From a virus: DNA of 64,000 nt. Position 1 is the stretch's first letter. Each line of letters begins with the position of its first letter. Below, piece after piece: positions 1 through 8,286 of this stretch. Position numbers and translations under genes: made by a program. The stretch is from IMG/VR virus record IMGVR_UViG_3300028895_000881, positions 19,069 to 83,068 of that record, one strand, 5' to 3'. The notes beneath the pieces are model-generated. The model saw only the letters and a program-made list of their open reading frames with translations. It had not been told where the DNA came from and did no database searches.

Positions 1-738
1 GGCCTGACGAAGCTGGTCTTCGTACCAGGCTCGCACAGTATCGACGTGCTTGCACTTGCTGGTGTACCGGAAGCCGTCGCAGTCACAGCCCCACTTACCG
101 TTCTTGTCGAGGGTGACGTGGTAGTTGCGAGTGCCATCCGAGCTCGGGAACTGCGTCTCGTACTCGTAGGGACTCTCCTCTTCCGGCTCAGGCTCCGGTG
201 CAGGAGGATCTTGTTGCTGGAAGTGGGCCGGCGCGTCTTCACCTTCAGGACGGGGAAGGTTCGGTTCTTCCTTGCCTCGGGCCTTGGCCAGCTTCTTGAC
301 GGCCTCGTCGAACTGATCGGTGGTGTCGGGAGCTGCGACCTTGTCGATGCCGTCCGTCGGTTGGTCGGGGATGCTCCAGTCCTGACGTTGTCGAGCGATC
401 TCCAGGCGCATCATCTTATGGCCGATGTCCTCGAAGGCTTGCTCGGCGATGTGCCTGTGATACTCACTTGTGAGATCAGAAAACTCGGGGTCGTTGAGCA
501 AGTAATCCACCTGCTCCGCCATGCGAGTGTGCCAAGGACTCACGGAACCCTTGGCACGAACACAGTCTGCGTTCTTGCAGATACGGCAGAAGGTCTTCTC
601 GAAAACGTGAGCGTCCGGGCGGAACCACTCTTTGCCGGGCTCGTTACACCCGGCAAAGAGATCCCGCTTTTCGCGGGGCGCCATCCCAATGACTCGGTCC
701 TCGGGACTGAGCTTGAGCCGTTTGGGTTTCTTGGGCAT
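1..738 (-). CDS. SWIM zinc-finger protein, 3' end cut by window edge
   Basis: The frame is open from an ATG at 738 to the window edge (246 codons, no stop), so the C-terminus is missing. Residues 218-231 give a textbook SWIM zinc-binding pattern: CDC, eight residues, then CKH (C218, C220, C229, H231). SWIM modules bind DNA or proteins and occur in helicases, MULE-type transposases and recombination factors. A second cysteine group near the N-terminus (C51, C54, C59) may bind another metal. Residues 160-190 are a Pro/Glu-rich linker. The ATG overlaps the stop of the upstream gene (TGATG), implying translational coupling. I do not recognise the full protein; only the SWIM motif is secure. Confidence 0.75.
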   Translation of the reverse strand, partial: MPKKPKRLKLSPEDRVIGMAPREKRDLFAGCNEPGKEWFRPDAHVFEKTFCRICKNADCVRAKGSVSPWHTRMAEQVDYLLNDPEFSDLTSEYHRHIAEQAFEDIGHKMMRLEIARQRQDWSIPDQPTDGIDKVAAPDTTDQFDEAVKKLAKARGKEEPNLPRPEGEDAPAHFQQQDPPAPEPEPEEESPYEYETQFPSSDGTRNYHVTLDKNGKWGCDCDGFRYTSKCKHVDTVRAWYEDQLRQA

Positions 739-1394
739 CAGTCTTCCGCAAGGGCATCGAGAAGATCATCCGCAAGGCCAGGAGCTTCCTTGACCTCTTC
801 CTCCTCGGGATCCTCTTCCAAGCCCAAATCGGCGGTGGCCGCGTCGAGATCTTCGGCGATGTACTCGTCCGGGTTCTCGAGTGCGTCCGTCAGCGGCTTG
901 ACCGTGGGCTCCGTGCTCGGAGGAGTATCCGGCTCGGAGTCCAGGATGCCGCTCTCGATCGCCTTCTCGGCAAGCTCCTGCTTCGACACCGGCTCGTGAC
1001 GAGCAGGCTCAGTGGGAGTGGGATCGACAGGAGTCTCTTGTTCGGCAAGAGGTTCGGGCGCGAGCTTGCCCGTCTTCATGTCGTCCCATCGCATTTGACG
1101 CTTGACCGGGAGCCATGGCTCCGTCTCGATGACATGCGGTCGTCCCGGTCGAGGGTTCTGCTTGAGAGCCAGCTTGCAGTCCAGACAACGCGGGCCCATC
1201 ACCATGAGCCCGCAGTTTTCCTGCCAGACCTTGAGGTGCTGGTGCTGGTTCTGATCGATGGCCCCCTGCTTCCACAGGTTGTCGATGTCGTCAGGCGTCG
1301 AGCCGTACATCTGCGGCGGCGGAAAAGTCTTCTTGTGGGTGCACTCGAGAGTGATCTCTCGGCCTTGATAGTTGACGGTCAGTGGTTTCAGCAT
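738..1394 (-). CDS. Hypothetical acidic-tailed protein
   Basis: A 218-aa protein of unknown function. The first ~105 residues look globular, with a few cysteines (C18, C61, C70, C73) that could form a metal site around RCLDCK. From about residue 110 it becomes a Pro/Glu/Asp-rich, probably disordered tail ending in a strongly acidic stretch. It starts four bases after the DNA polymerase stop and overlaps the SWIM protein start by one base, so it belongs to the same operon. The acidic tail could serve in protein-protein contacts at the replication fork, but that is inference from position and composition only. Confidence 0.7.
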   Translation of the reverse strand: MLKPLTVNYQGREITLECTHKKTFPPPQMYGSTPDDIDNLWKQGAIDQNQHQHLKVWQENCGLMVMGPRCLDCKLALKQNPRPGRPHVIETEPWLPVKRQMRWDDMKTGKLAPEPLAEQETPVDPTPTEPARHEPVSKQELAEKAIESGILDSEPDTPPSTEPTVKPLTDALENPDEYIAEDLDAATADLGLEEDPEEEEVKEAPGLADDLLDALAED

Positions 1395-1398
1395 TTGG

Positions 1399-4300
1399 TC
1401 AGATCCCGTGGTAGCTGGCTGCGGTTTCGAACTCGATGGGGTTGACCCGGATGGTTGCCCCCTCCCACAGAACCGACTCGCCCGTGGGTCCGATAACGTG
1501 CAGAGGATGAGACCCCCTGCCCTGACACTGTACGATCACTCGGGCCAGTTTTTCCGCCACACCCACACCAAGTTCACGAAGGCGGTACTGGAAGGTCTCT
1601 CCCTTCTCCAGGGTAGCCACAGACAGCCGTTGTGGGAGGGCCTCGGGTGCGGAGGGGGCCTCGGGTGCCGACGAGCCCAAAGACGCTGAGGGAGCTTCCT
1701 GTGGCTTCTCCGAGGCCGTCTCCTGCGGTTGAGGCGCAGTCGCCGCTTCGAGCAGCGGTGTTTCGGGCTCAGAAGGCTTATCTGTAAGCGGAAGAGGCTG
1801 CCAGTCCGGACCGAAGAACTTTTTACCTTCTTCTTCGGTCAGGTTTTCAACAACAGGCGCATACCCGTAGACCGGCCCGAAGATTTTCACGTATTCGGCA
1901 GGCCACTGCTTGGCCTTGAGCTTGCCTGTCTCCTTGTCCCGGAACAGGCGTCCCTTCTCGTCAGTCTGGAACCCGTCAGGACGTACGCGCTTGTACTTGA
2001 AGTCCTTGAGGTCGTAGGGGACCGTCCAGTCAGGACCAATCTCGCAGTCCGTGGTCAACGGCACACGCCACTTGAGGTTCAGTAGGGTCTTGTTCCGAGT
2101 CATGATCTGCTGGAACAACTCGAGAGCTTCAGCCGCGACGCTCTTGTGCACCTCAAAAACAAGCTCGTCGTGAATCGTGATGATCATGCGAACCTTGTCG
2201 AACCACTCACGCTTTTTCACCTCACGGTAGATGAGCGCCATCGCCAGCTTGGTGATGTCGGCACTCAACCCTTGGATTGGTCCGTTAGTCGCGTTGCGCT
2301 CAGCCTTCGCCTTGAACTTCCGGTTGAACTCCATGAAGCGACGCACGTCCGCATCGGTCGGAGGCTTCGCGTCCTTCCCCGCTGCCTTCTTTGCCTCGTA
2401 CTTCTCCTTGAGGCTTCGAGCCACATCACGCTGGCTCGTCGGCAATCGAATATCCGGCAACGGGTAGTGGCGACCAAAGGCCGTCGCCACGTAGCCGTGC
2501 TTGCGACCGAAGCTTTTGGTCTGGTCCCACCACGCCTTCAGCGTCCCGTAGGTCTCGTTGAAAGTCCGGTGGTGCCGTGCGGCTTCTTGGTCGGAACAGC
2601 CCTCGATGGCACGCATGATGGCGCTCGGGCCACCGCCATAAGCCATCGCAAAGTTGGCCGACTTCGCACCCTGGCGCAGGCCCTTGCCCTCCTTCGTTGC
2701 CATGCGTTCCTCACCGTAGAAGGTGATGGCCGTGAGCGTGTGGAGGTCACCGATACGGTCGTCACCGCATTTGGGACAATAGGCTGGAGGTGCTTCCGGG
2801 GTATAGGTGCCGTCGCCACTATCGAACTCGTGGCCACAGGTGCTGCACCGGAAATACTCAGCCAGCCACTTAGGCTCACCCGACAAGATGGTAGCGATGC
2901 GGAGCTCAACACCACCAAAGTCACAATTGTGAGCCAGAATCCCGCTCACTTGCAGCCGGTGACCGTCTGGAACGGATACGTCATAGACTTCCACAGTGCC
3001 ACTGTTCGTGACCTGTTTAACGGTGTCGAACAGAAGTGGGCCGTCCAGAAGAATCTCCATCCAATCGTCGTCTAGGTCTTCTGGACACGAGAGGGCGGCT
3101 TGCAAAAGCGCACGGCTGACACGACCTTTCCGACGCCCATTGGAATGAACCCGATTGGTTTCAGCGTGACGCTGCCGCACAACAGCTTTTTTGGCCAAAC
3201 CCAACGGGATGAATTCAGTCATATCCCGGTTGCGTCCTGCACGAAGCAAAAGATCGAGTTCCAGGGTTTTCCGGGGGCTTGCCATGCCGATCCGATCTCG
3301 GAACCGTTCCAGGTTTCGAATCCCTGTGATCGACATCTCCCACCCTTCGGCGCGGCCAAAATTTGTTTCCCGCTCTACCCAAACCCTTTTGGCCTGAACC
3401 CCATGCTGAAGCAGGAGAAGCTGAACTTGCTGTGCCATCCTGCTGGAAGAAATCCAGATACGGACCCCATCCCCTCCTCGGTTGCTAACACTTCCGTCAG
3501 CATCGAAAAGCCCACGCAAAAAGGCAGCCGTCACCTCTGGCCCACCTTGAAGAACACACTCAGGCACACTCAGATCGTGTACATCCGTGGCCGCTTTACC
3601 CGTAAGAGTATTGAGCCATCGACAAAGTGGTCGAGAGTTGATCGACACATCTCCGTTTGCGCGATGTGTGAACTCCCGATCGAAAAGAGACTTAGCAGCT
3701 CGGTTCACATGGGGAAGCACCGCATCAATGTCACTACCCAAAGCAAGATTTACCGCAACCATCTCACCTTTATCGTGGGAGATCGAACCGTCTCCCAAGA
3801 ACCGCCCGAGAAACTCTGCCAAGTCTTCAGACATGTGCCGAGGCACGCGAAGGGGGTACTTTTCCTCCTGGGCGCGGGCTCGAGCATTCTTCGACCAAGG
3901 AACATCGGGAAGTTGCGAACTAACCCCTTTTGCTGTTCCTGTGGCTTGACACACCCAGTCGCCGGGGACCAGGTCCCCGGCTTCTTTCCACTCAAAGCCA
4001 CCATCCCCGGCCACAAGGATCCGGTGGTCTCGAGTCACGCGAAGATGGAACCCTTTGTTTGTCCGTACTGTAACTGTGGGCTTGGTTCCGGTGTAGCCGG
4101 ACCATTTCACCTGTTTGTACCCGCTCTCGGTGAGAACTTGGTCAGTATCCGTCACGTCTTCGACTGGAATAAGACCACGAGCAGTCGAAACCAAACTACC
4201 CTTGGCAAAACAAGCGGCCATGATCCAGTCGGGGTCACGCACCATGATGGCCTCACGGATGCGGAGCAGACACTGGGGGCGCTTCTTCTGGTACGTGGCC

Positions 4301-5718
4301 GGCGTCCCGTGCATCGGATACTTCGTGCCGCCATCGATCTCGGGTCGCTTGGAGGAAGGCGTCGTGAAGCGACCCGTATCCGTGCCGAGCTGGTTGTAGT
4401 TGACACGCAGGGTTCCGTCAGGGCCCACGTCACGGTGCAGCGAAATCAAGTACGTGCCAAGAGCCTTTTGAAGCTCACCCAGGCGCTTGATCTTCGGAAG
4501 GAACGGGTAGCGGTGTCCGTACTTGTCGTTGAGCCGGTCGATCTCCGACTGCGTCGTCATGATCTGCTCGGACTTCTCGGTGCGGCGCAGGTCGGGGATC
4601 TTGAGCTCTTCGAACAGGTAGCCAAGCTGCTCGCGGCTGAGGATGTCGTACTTCTCGGCGTGCCCGCTGGCGGTCTTGACGTAGTGACCGTCGGTGTCGA
4701 GATCGTCCATCTTCTTGCGCAGAGCTTCGCCACGCAGGTCTTCGATCTGTTTGTTGATCGGGAAGGTGGCGTCGTCGGGGATGAAATTGTCCCGAAGGAG
4801 ACGCACCCATCCGGGCTCGATGTTGCGGCCGAGGGTCTTGTTGCAAAAGTCGTAGACCTCGGTGATGCACTCGAAGTACTCGATCTGCCCGATCTGGATC
4901 AGCTCGTTGACCTTCTTCGGATCGATCCAGACACGGCAACGCTCCATCCACCGAGTCGCCGGCAGGCACATCTTTTCCAGACGGTAGACGACTTCCTGCC
5001 CTCGAGCTCGGTTGCCCTCCGGCATCACCACCTGCGGCTGTAGGACTTTGAAGAGCTGGTAGGTGCAGATGGCATCGGAGCAGGCGTACCAGATACACGG
5101 GTCCCAGGACGGGTCGAGCTCGGCGAAGTTGATCTTGCCCTTGCGCTTCTTGACCTCGTCCTTGCCGAAGAGGTCTTCGAGCTCGATCATCTCCTTGTCG
5201 AGCTCCACCTTGCTCAGGTGCTTCAACCCCTTATTGCGTTCACGAGTGTTACGAAGCCATGCGAGAATGAGTGTGTCCTCAAATTTGAGCGGGTCGTCCC
5301 AGACACCCAAAGTCGTACCGGGGTTGTGCTGGAGAAACTCCTGGTCAAATTTGGCGTTGTGGAAGATGGCTGTGGCTTCGGATTCGATGAGTCGAGCCAT
5401 CTCTTTGTTGAAGAGGGAGAGCGGCAGGTTGTGCTTCTCACCTTTCATGTGACGGACGGGGATGTAGTAGCCCCGCTTGCCGTCCGGACTGAGACACGCG
5501 CCGACGATCTTGTCCTTCGTGCCCCCCATCTCGGAGAAGTAGCGATTGTCGAGGCCCGTCGTTTCGAGGTCGAGCGCATAGAGGCCAGCTTCGATGCACT
5601 CGTCGATCACACGTTCGATGGTCTCGGCCGTGACGAGCTCCATCGTCACGTTGTTCATCCAAGGTTTCTTGGTGATGTCTGGGCGGGTTGCTTCTTCCAG
5701 AGAGTCCAGAAAGTTCAT
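1399..5718 (-). CDS. polA: Family A DNA polymerase with 3'-5' exonuclease, intein-containing
   Basis: A 1439-aa precursor; after removal of the intein (residues 503-931) about 1010 aa remain. The exonuclease domain shows Exo I DLETTGL (D50, E52), Exo II NAKFD (D125) and Exo III YACSD (Y211, D215). Polymerase motif A is DFGGVELR (catalytic D933, steric-gate E938). Motif B has R1015, K1019, F1023 and Y1027 in the O-helix pattern. Motif C is HDE (1183-1185). A CxxC...CxxC zinc-ribbon-like insertion (C958, C961, C981, C984) lies between motifs A and B. The C-terminus carries a ~200-aa extension with a Pro/Ala/Glu linker (about 1310-1365) and a small terminal domain. No 5'-3' exonuclease domain is present. 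It should be the phage replicative polymerase. The start has GAGG about 7 bases upstream of the ATG. Confidence 0.95.
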   Translation of the reverse strand: MNFLDSLEEATRPDITKKPWMNNVTMELVTAETIERVIDECIEAGLYALDLETTGLDNRYFSEMGGTKDKIVGACLSPDGKRGYYIPVRHMKGEKHNLPLSLFNKEMARLIESEATAIFHNAKFDQEFLQHNPGTTLGVWDDPLKFEDTLILAWLRNTRERNKGLKHLSKVELDKEMIELEDLFGKDEVKKRKGKINFAELDPSWDPCIWYACSDAICTYQLFKVLQPQVVMPEGNRARGQEVVYRLEKMCLPATRWMERCRVWIDPKKVNELIQIGQIEYFECITEVYDFCNKTLGRNIEPGWVRLLRDNFIPDDATFPINKQIEDLRGEALRKKMDDLDTDGHYVKTASGHAEKYDILSREQLGYLFEELKIPDLRRTEKSEQIMTTQSEIDRLNDKYGHRYPFLPKIKRLGELQKALGTYLISLHRDVGPDGTLRVNYNQLGTDTGRFTTPSSKRPEIDGGTKYPMHGTPATYQKKRPQCLLRIREAIMVRDPDWIMAACFAKGSLVSTARGLIPVEDVTDTDQVLTESGYKQVKWSGYTGTKPTVTVRTNKGFHLRVTRDHRILVAGDGGFEWKEAGDLVPGDWVCQATGTAKGVSSQLPDVPWSKNARARAQEEKYPLRVPRHMSEDLAEFLGRFLGDGSISHDKGEMVAVNLALGSDIDAVLPHVNRAAKSLFDREFTHRANGDVSINSRPLCRWLNTLTGKAATDVHDLSVPECVLQGGPEVTAAFLRGLFDADGSVSNRGGDGVRIWISSSRMAQQVQLLLLQHGVQAKRVWVERETNFGRAEGWEMSITGIRNLERFRDRIGMASPRKTLELDLLLRAGRNRDMTEFIPLGLAKKAVVRQRHAETNRVHSNGRRKGRVSRALLQAALSCPEDLDDDWMEILLDGPLLFDTVKQVTNSGTVEVYDVSVPDGHRLQVSGILAHNCDFGGVELRIATILSGEPKWLAEYFRCSTCGHEFDSGDGTYTPEAPPAYCPKCGDDRIGDLHTLTAITFYGEERMATKEGKGLRQGAKSANFAMAYGGGPSAIMRAIEGCSDQEAARHHRTFNETYGTLKAWWDQTKSFGRKHGYVATAFGRHYPLPDIRLPTSQRDVARSLKEKYEAKKAAGKDAKPPTDADVRRFMEFNRKFKAKAERNATNGPIQGLSADITKLAMALIYREVKKREWFDKVRMIITIHDELVFEVHKSVAAEALELFQQIMTRNKTLLNLKWRVPLTTDCEIGPDWTVPYDLKDFKYKRVRPDGFQTDEKGRLFRDKETGKLKAKQWPAEYVKIFGPVYGYAPVVENLTEEEGKKFFGPDWQPLPLTDKPSEPETPLLEAATAPQPQETASEKPQEAPSASLGSSAPEAPSAPEALPQRLSVATLEKGETFQYRLRELGVGVAEKLARVIVQCQGRGSHPLHVIGPTGESVLWEGATIRVNPIEFETAASYHGI
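2926..4212 (-). mobile_element. LAGLIDADG intein in DNA polymerase motif A
   Basis: This in-frame insertion encodes precursor residues 503-931 (429 aa). It begins with the splicing cysteine (CFAKGSL, block A) and ends with the conserved His-Asn (HN, 930-931) followed by a +1 cysteine of the C-extein. A TRDH block B lies near residue 563. Two LAGLIDADG-like helices, ending GRFLGDGS (about 638-645) and RGLFDADGS (about 735-743), indicate a homing endonuclease. Excision joins MAA to CDFGGVELR, placing the junction one residue before the catalytic motif A aspartate, so the polymerase should be inactive until spliced. Boundaries rest on splice-junction residues visible in the sequence. Confidence 0.92.
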
Positions 5719-5752
5719 TCGTGCCTCGCTCCGGGGTTCTACGCCCCAGAAT

Positions 5753-6241
5753 TCAACGAAGCGTGAACTCGGGACCCTTCACCACGAAAACGTACCGGCC
5801 TTCGTCCCACGCTTGCCCGACAGCAACCGCAATCTGTCTAAGCGTGCGATCTTCGCAGGGTGCCAGGTAGCACTCTGGGAGCTTGCCTGACCCCGGGGTG
5901 CAATGAGATCCCGCCAGTTCACACGAGCCCTGCTGCGCCTCGAGGCACATGCGATCCTCCATCGTCAAACGCAAGGGACGACCTTTTGGCGGACGCCCCA
6001 ACATTTCAAGAAGCATGTCCGGGTGCCCATGCAGGGCATGGGAAAGCGCCTCACCGGTTACCGTAGGAACCTGCTCACCCCAACTCGTTCCCTTCAAAGG
6101 GAGCATGGCGCCCCACGGTTCGTGAGGAAGCGGAAGGGGGTAGAGCACAGGCACTCGACGGAACCGCACGGGGTCATCGATCATGGCGTATCGGAGACCG
6201 TCGAGGGGGTTGTCGAAAGTGCGTGGCCCTTTGCCCCTCAC
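5753..6241 (-). CDS. Hypothetical cysteine-containing protein
   Basis: A 162-aa protein of unknown function between the primase-type zinc-finger protein and the DNA polymerase. I place the start at GTG 6241. AAGGAG lies five bases upstream, and the codon overlaps the preceding stop as GTGA, the arrangement used repeatedly in this genome; a longer reading from ATG 6256 adds five residues. The C-terminal half has six cysteines spread over about 40 residues (from MCLEAQQGSC to YLAPCED), suggesting a metal site or disulphides. The final ~25 residues form a compact AVAVGQAWDEGRYVFV-type strand-helix segment. A replication-related role is only implied by its neighbours. Confidence 0.7.
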   Translation of the reverse strand: MRGKGPRTFDNPLDGLRYAMIDDPVRFRRVPVLYPLPLPHEPWGAMLPLKGTSWGEQVPTVTGEALSHALHGHPDMLLEMLGRPPKGRPLRLTMEDRMCLEAQQGSCELAGSHCTPGSGKLPECYLAPCEDRTLRQIAVAVGQAWDEGRYVFVVKGPEFTLR

Positions 6242-6825
6242 GACATCTCCTTGCATTTGTCTTTGGCCCGCTCAAGCAGTTTGAGCATGGCAACAGCGCC
6301 TTTCTTTTCAGGCCAGTTTTGTCGGGCTACACCGTAGTCGATACGGTCGTAGACCTCCCACAAAGAGAGCAACGTCGTGGCGTTCAAATCTCGATCCGAG
6401 GTCAAGCTCTGGAGGAACTTGCCCACCCGCTCCTTCTCACGCTCGAAGCTCGCGGTCTGTATCTCCATCGCCTCGATCTCATTGGCGACGTTGACCGGCT
6501 TGTTCTCTTCGTCGGACCAGGGCAGCGGTGGAAGCCCAAGCTTTTCCTCGAGCCGCTCGATGGCCTCACGAAAATTGACCAGCTCCTTCTCCATCACGTA
6601 GGAGATCGGATCACGGGTCTTCTGACACACCCAGCAGTAGGTCGTGTTGTTGTGCCCGTACAGGCGGGCGGAAGGCTTGTTATCGACACCGTGCAAGTCG
6701 CAGGCAAACTGCTGCTCACGGTGACGGTCGGGTACGACAGCGTAGCCGTACTCCTGCAAGAGCTGCCCGAGATCACACTCCTGTTTGACGCGCTCAGCTC
6801 GAGCCCGCATCCGTTCGAAGCTCAT
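6238..6825 (-). CDS. Primase-type CHC2 zinc-finger protein
   Basis: A 195-aa protein whose N-terminal ~100 residues match the zinc-binding domain of bacterial DnaG primases. It has C42 and H45 (ACDLHG), then C64 and C67 (YCWVC), followed by the typical DPISYVM and a helix FREAIERLEEKLGL. In DnaG this domain recognises template trinucleotides at primer start sites. No TOPRIM or RNA-polymerase domain follows; the rest (about 110-195) is helical and charged. It could act in trans with a separate catalytic primase, or with the helicase encoded in this window. The ATG overlaps the upstream stop (ATGA) and the gene runs into the next one by GTGA. Confidence 0.82.
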   Translation of the reverse strand: MSFERMRARAERVKQECDLGQLLQEYGYAVVPDRHREQQFACDLHGVDNKPSARLYGHNNTTYCWVCQKTRDPISYVMEKELVNFREAIERLEEKLGLPPLPWSDEENKPVNVANEIEAMEIQTASFEREKERVGKFLQSLTSDRDLNATTLLSLWEVYDRIDYGVARQNWPEKKGAVAMLKLLERAKDKCKEMS

Positions 6826-7511
6826 CGCTTGAACGCCTCTCGTACACGAAGCAGGCGAAGGATATCACTGAGATCCGTAGCCGCGTACGTCGTAGTGCTT
6901 GGCCCTTCAACAGTGATGGGGCATGTCGCCCGGTCGATAAGCTCGTTTTTACCGTTGTTGGTCAGGACACCAAGGAAGCGACCATCACGGTCGAAGGCCC
7001 TCCAGTTTTCGCCGGAAGGAACGACGCGACGGACGAGCCCGTAAGGTCCCGTGTTGCGATCCGCTTCCCACCCTTCGACTTCTTTCACCGCGTGGTCACA
7101 GAAGACGGCCCATGAATACCAAACGTGACCTCGAAGTCGTTCCGCATCACGGTCATGAGGCCAAAACCGTACACGCTCGAGATCCACGTTGAGATCCAGA
7201 TGCAGATCGATCCGGTTCAACCATTCACGGAGGTACCTCGCTTGGTCCGGTGACAGACACAGAACCAGGAACTGCGCAGGTGCGTGGAGTGGATTGCGCT
7301 GGTCCTCGTGCATGTCGAGGTAGAGCTCGATCAGCATGTGAGCCGACGTACCAATACCCCGAGGAAACGCCGGTGTAGGCCCCCTCCCGAGTGCGGATCG
7401 CTCGTAGGCCAGCGGCTCACCCCATTGGAGCTTCTGGTAGGCGTCGGCGAGTTTCATCCCCCTCTTGTACTCCCTCGGAGGGCGGCGCCCAACAGTCAGA
7501 AAGGAAGCCAC
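6822..7511 (-). CDS. Hypothetical protein
   Basis: A 229-aa protein when read from GTG 7511. An ATG at 7457 (211 aa), directly preceded by AAGAGGGGG, is an alternative and perhaps better start, because the GTG has no Shine-Dalgarno sequence. The protein is rich in Arg, Trp and Tyr, with no motif I recognise. Segments such as GTSAHMLIELYLDMHED and LNVDLERVRFWPHDRD look like a folded alpha/beta protein. It ends ATGA-coupled to the primase-type gene and is preceded by a GCCTATAG element at 7525-7532, so it may be the first gene of a sub-operon leading to the primase and polymerase. Confidence 0.65.
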   Translation of the reverse strand: MASFLTVGRRPPREYKRGMKLADAYQKLQWGEPLAYERSALGRGPTPAFPRGIGTSAHMLIELYLDMHEDQRNPLHAPAQFLVLCLSPDQARYLREWLNRIDLHLDLNVDLERVRFWPHDRDAERLRGHVWYSWAVFCDHAVKEVEGWEADRNTGPYGLVRRVVPSGENWRAFDRDGRFLGVLTNNGKNELIDRATCPITVEGPSTTTYAATDLSDILRLLRVREAFKR

Positions 7512-7524
7512 ACAGGAGGGCGCG

Positions 7525-7532
7525 CTATAGGC
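7525..7532 (-). promoter_or_regulatory. GCCTATAG element, possible phage promoter -10
   Basis: On the minus strand this gap between two genes contains GCCTATAG. The same 8-mer, or its GCTTATAG variant, occurs in three other gene gaps of the window (33414, 52143, 58331). Position and recurrence suggest a -10-like promoter element for a phage-encoded or modified RNA polymerase. I found no convincing -35 element, so the call rests on recurrence. Confidence 0.4.
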
Positions 7533-7570
7533 GGGGCAGCGTCCATTGTATTTTCACGAACGCGATCCCT

Positions 7571-7828
7571 TCAGTACATGTGGTCGATGAAACCGTTTTT
7601 GAGCTTGATCCCGTTCTCGGTGCAGAAGTTCACGAGCTTGTGGATGTCTTGGAATTCCAGCTTCTGACCGGCCGGGATGTTGTCCACGAATTGCATCGCG
7701 TCTTCTTCGTCGCTCCAAGAATCCCAGGTCTCTTTGGTCATGAGCGACGCGACGAGGTCACCACCCCCAAAAAGGGCGACGACGTACTGGAGGTCTTTGA
7801 CCGGAACTTCGAGCTTCTTCTTGGCCAT
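7571..7828 (-). CDS. Small hypothetical protein
   Basis: An 85-aa protein starting MAKKKLEVPV. The ATG at 7828 is firmly supported: AAGGAG lies five bases upstream and the codon overlaps the preceding stop as TGATG. An upstream in-frame ATG would add 38 residues overlapping the previous gene and is unlikely. The protein is mixed charge, with a hydrophobic LQYVVALFGGGDLVASLM segment near residues 14-30 and a C-terminal HKLVNFCTENG motif. It has no recognisable domain. It is the last gene before a 59-base gap that carries the GCCTATAG element. Confidence 0.7.
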   Translation of the reverse strand: MAKKKLEVPVKDLQYVVALFGGGDLVASLMTKETWDSWSDEEDAMQFVDNIPAGQKLEFQDIHKLVNFCTENGIKLKNGFIDHMY

Positions 7829-8286
7829 CACGTCTCCTTGTAGTCTGCTTCGATCTTCTCGAGCAGCTTGAATAGTCGCTTGTTGTTGCGGCTCACGGGG
7901 TAGATTTTCTCGCACGAGCCGTCCCCGCTCAGGTGCTCCCACTTCCCGGGCACTACCGTTCCATCCTCCAACTTCCGACCCCCTTCGACTTTACGATACT
8001 CGACGAGTGCACCACAACGGTCGCAAGTCGTAGGCTCGCTCTCTCGGAAAGGAACCGTGGAGTCTTCGATGGGGCCGAGGTCTTCCACCGGGCGCACCGT
8101 CCCGTGGGGAGGGCCGTTATCCCAGTGATGCTCCGTGAAGAGGAACAGGCGTCCAAACTTCTCGCGGATACCGATGAACCCGTTTTCTTTCTCAGGAACG
8201 AACAGCCCGAAAGCCAAGTTGCGAGACCGGACACGATAGATGTGCCCACGTTTGCAGTTCGCCAGAGCGATGTAGTCCTCGGTCAC
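7828..8286 (-). CDS. Hypothetical protein with CxxC motif
   Basis: A 152-aa protein of unknown function. The N-terminal half (HIYRVRSRNLAFGLF, then GFIGIREKFGRLFLFTEHHW) has the strand-rich pattern of a small beta-barrel-like domain that I have the impression recurs in large phages, but I cannot name a family. C88 and C91 (CDRCG) with a later cysteine near residue 124 may form a metal site. The start is GTG 8286, overlapping the upstream stop as GTGA. It is part of a run of small coupled genes between the ligase and the primase-type gene. Confidence 0.7.
   Translation of the reverse strand: MTEDYIALANCKRGHIYRVRSRNLAFGLFVPEKENGFIGIREKFGRLFLFTEHHWDNGPPHGTVRPVEDLGPIEDSTVPFRESEPTTCDRCGALVEYRKVEGGRKLEDGTVVPGKWEHLSGDGSCEKIYPVSRNNKRLFKLLEKIEADYKET

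Noticed and set aside
3100-5043. 647-codon plus-strand ORF
   Set aside because: It is antisense to the DNA polymerase, whose motifs are unambiguous, and spans the intein boundary.
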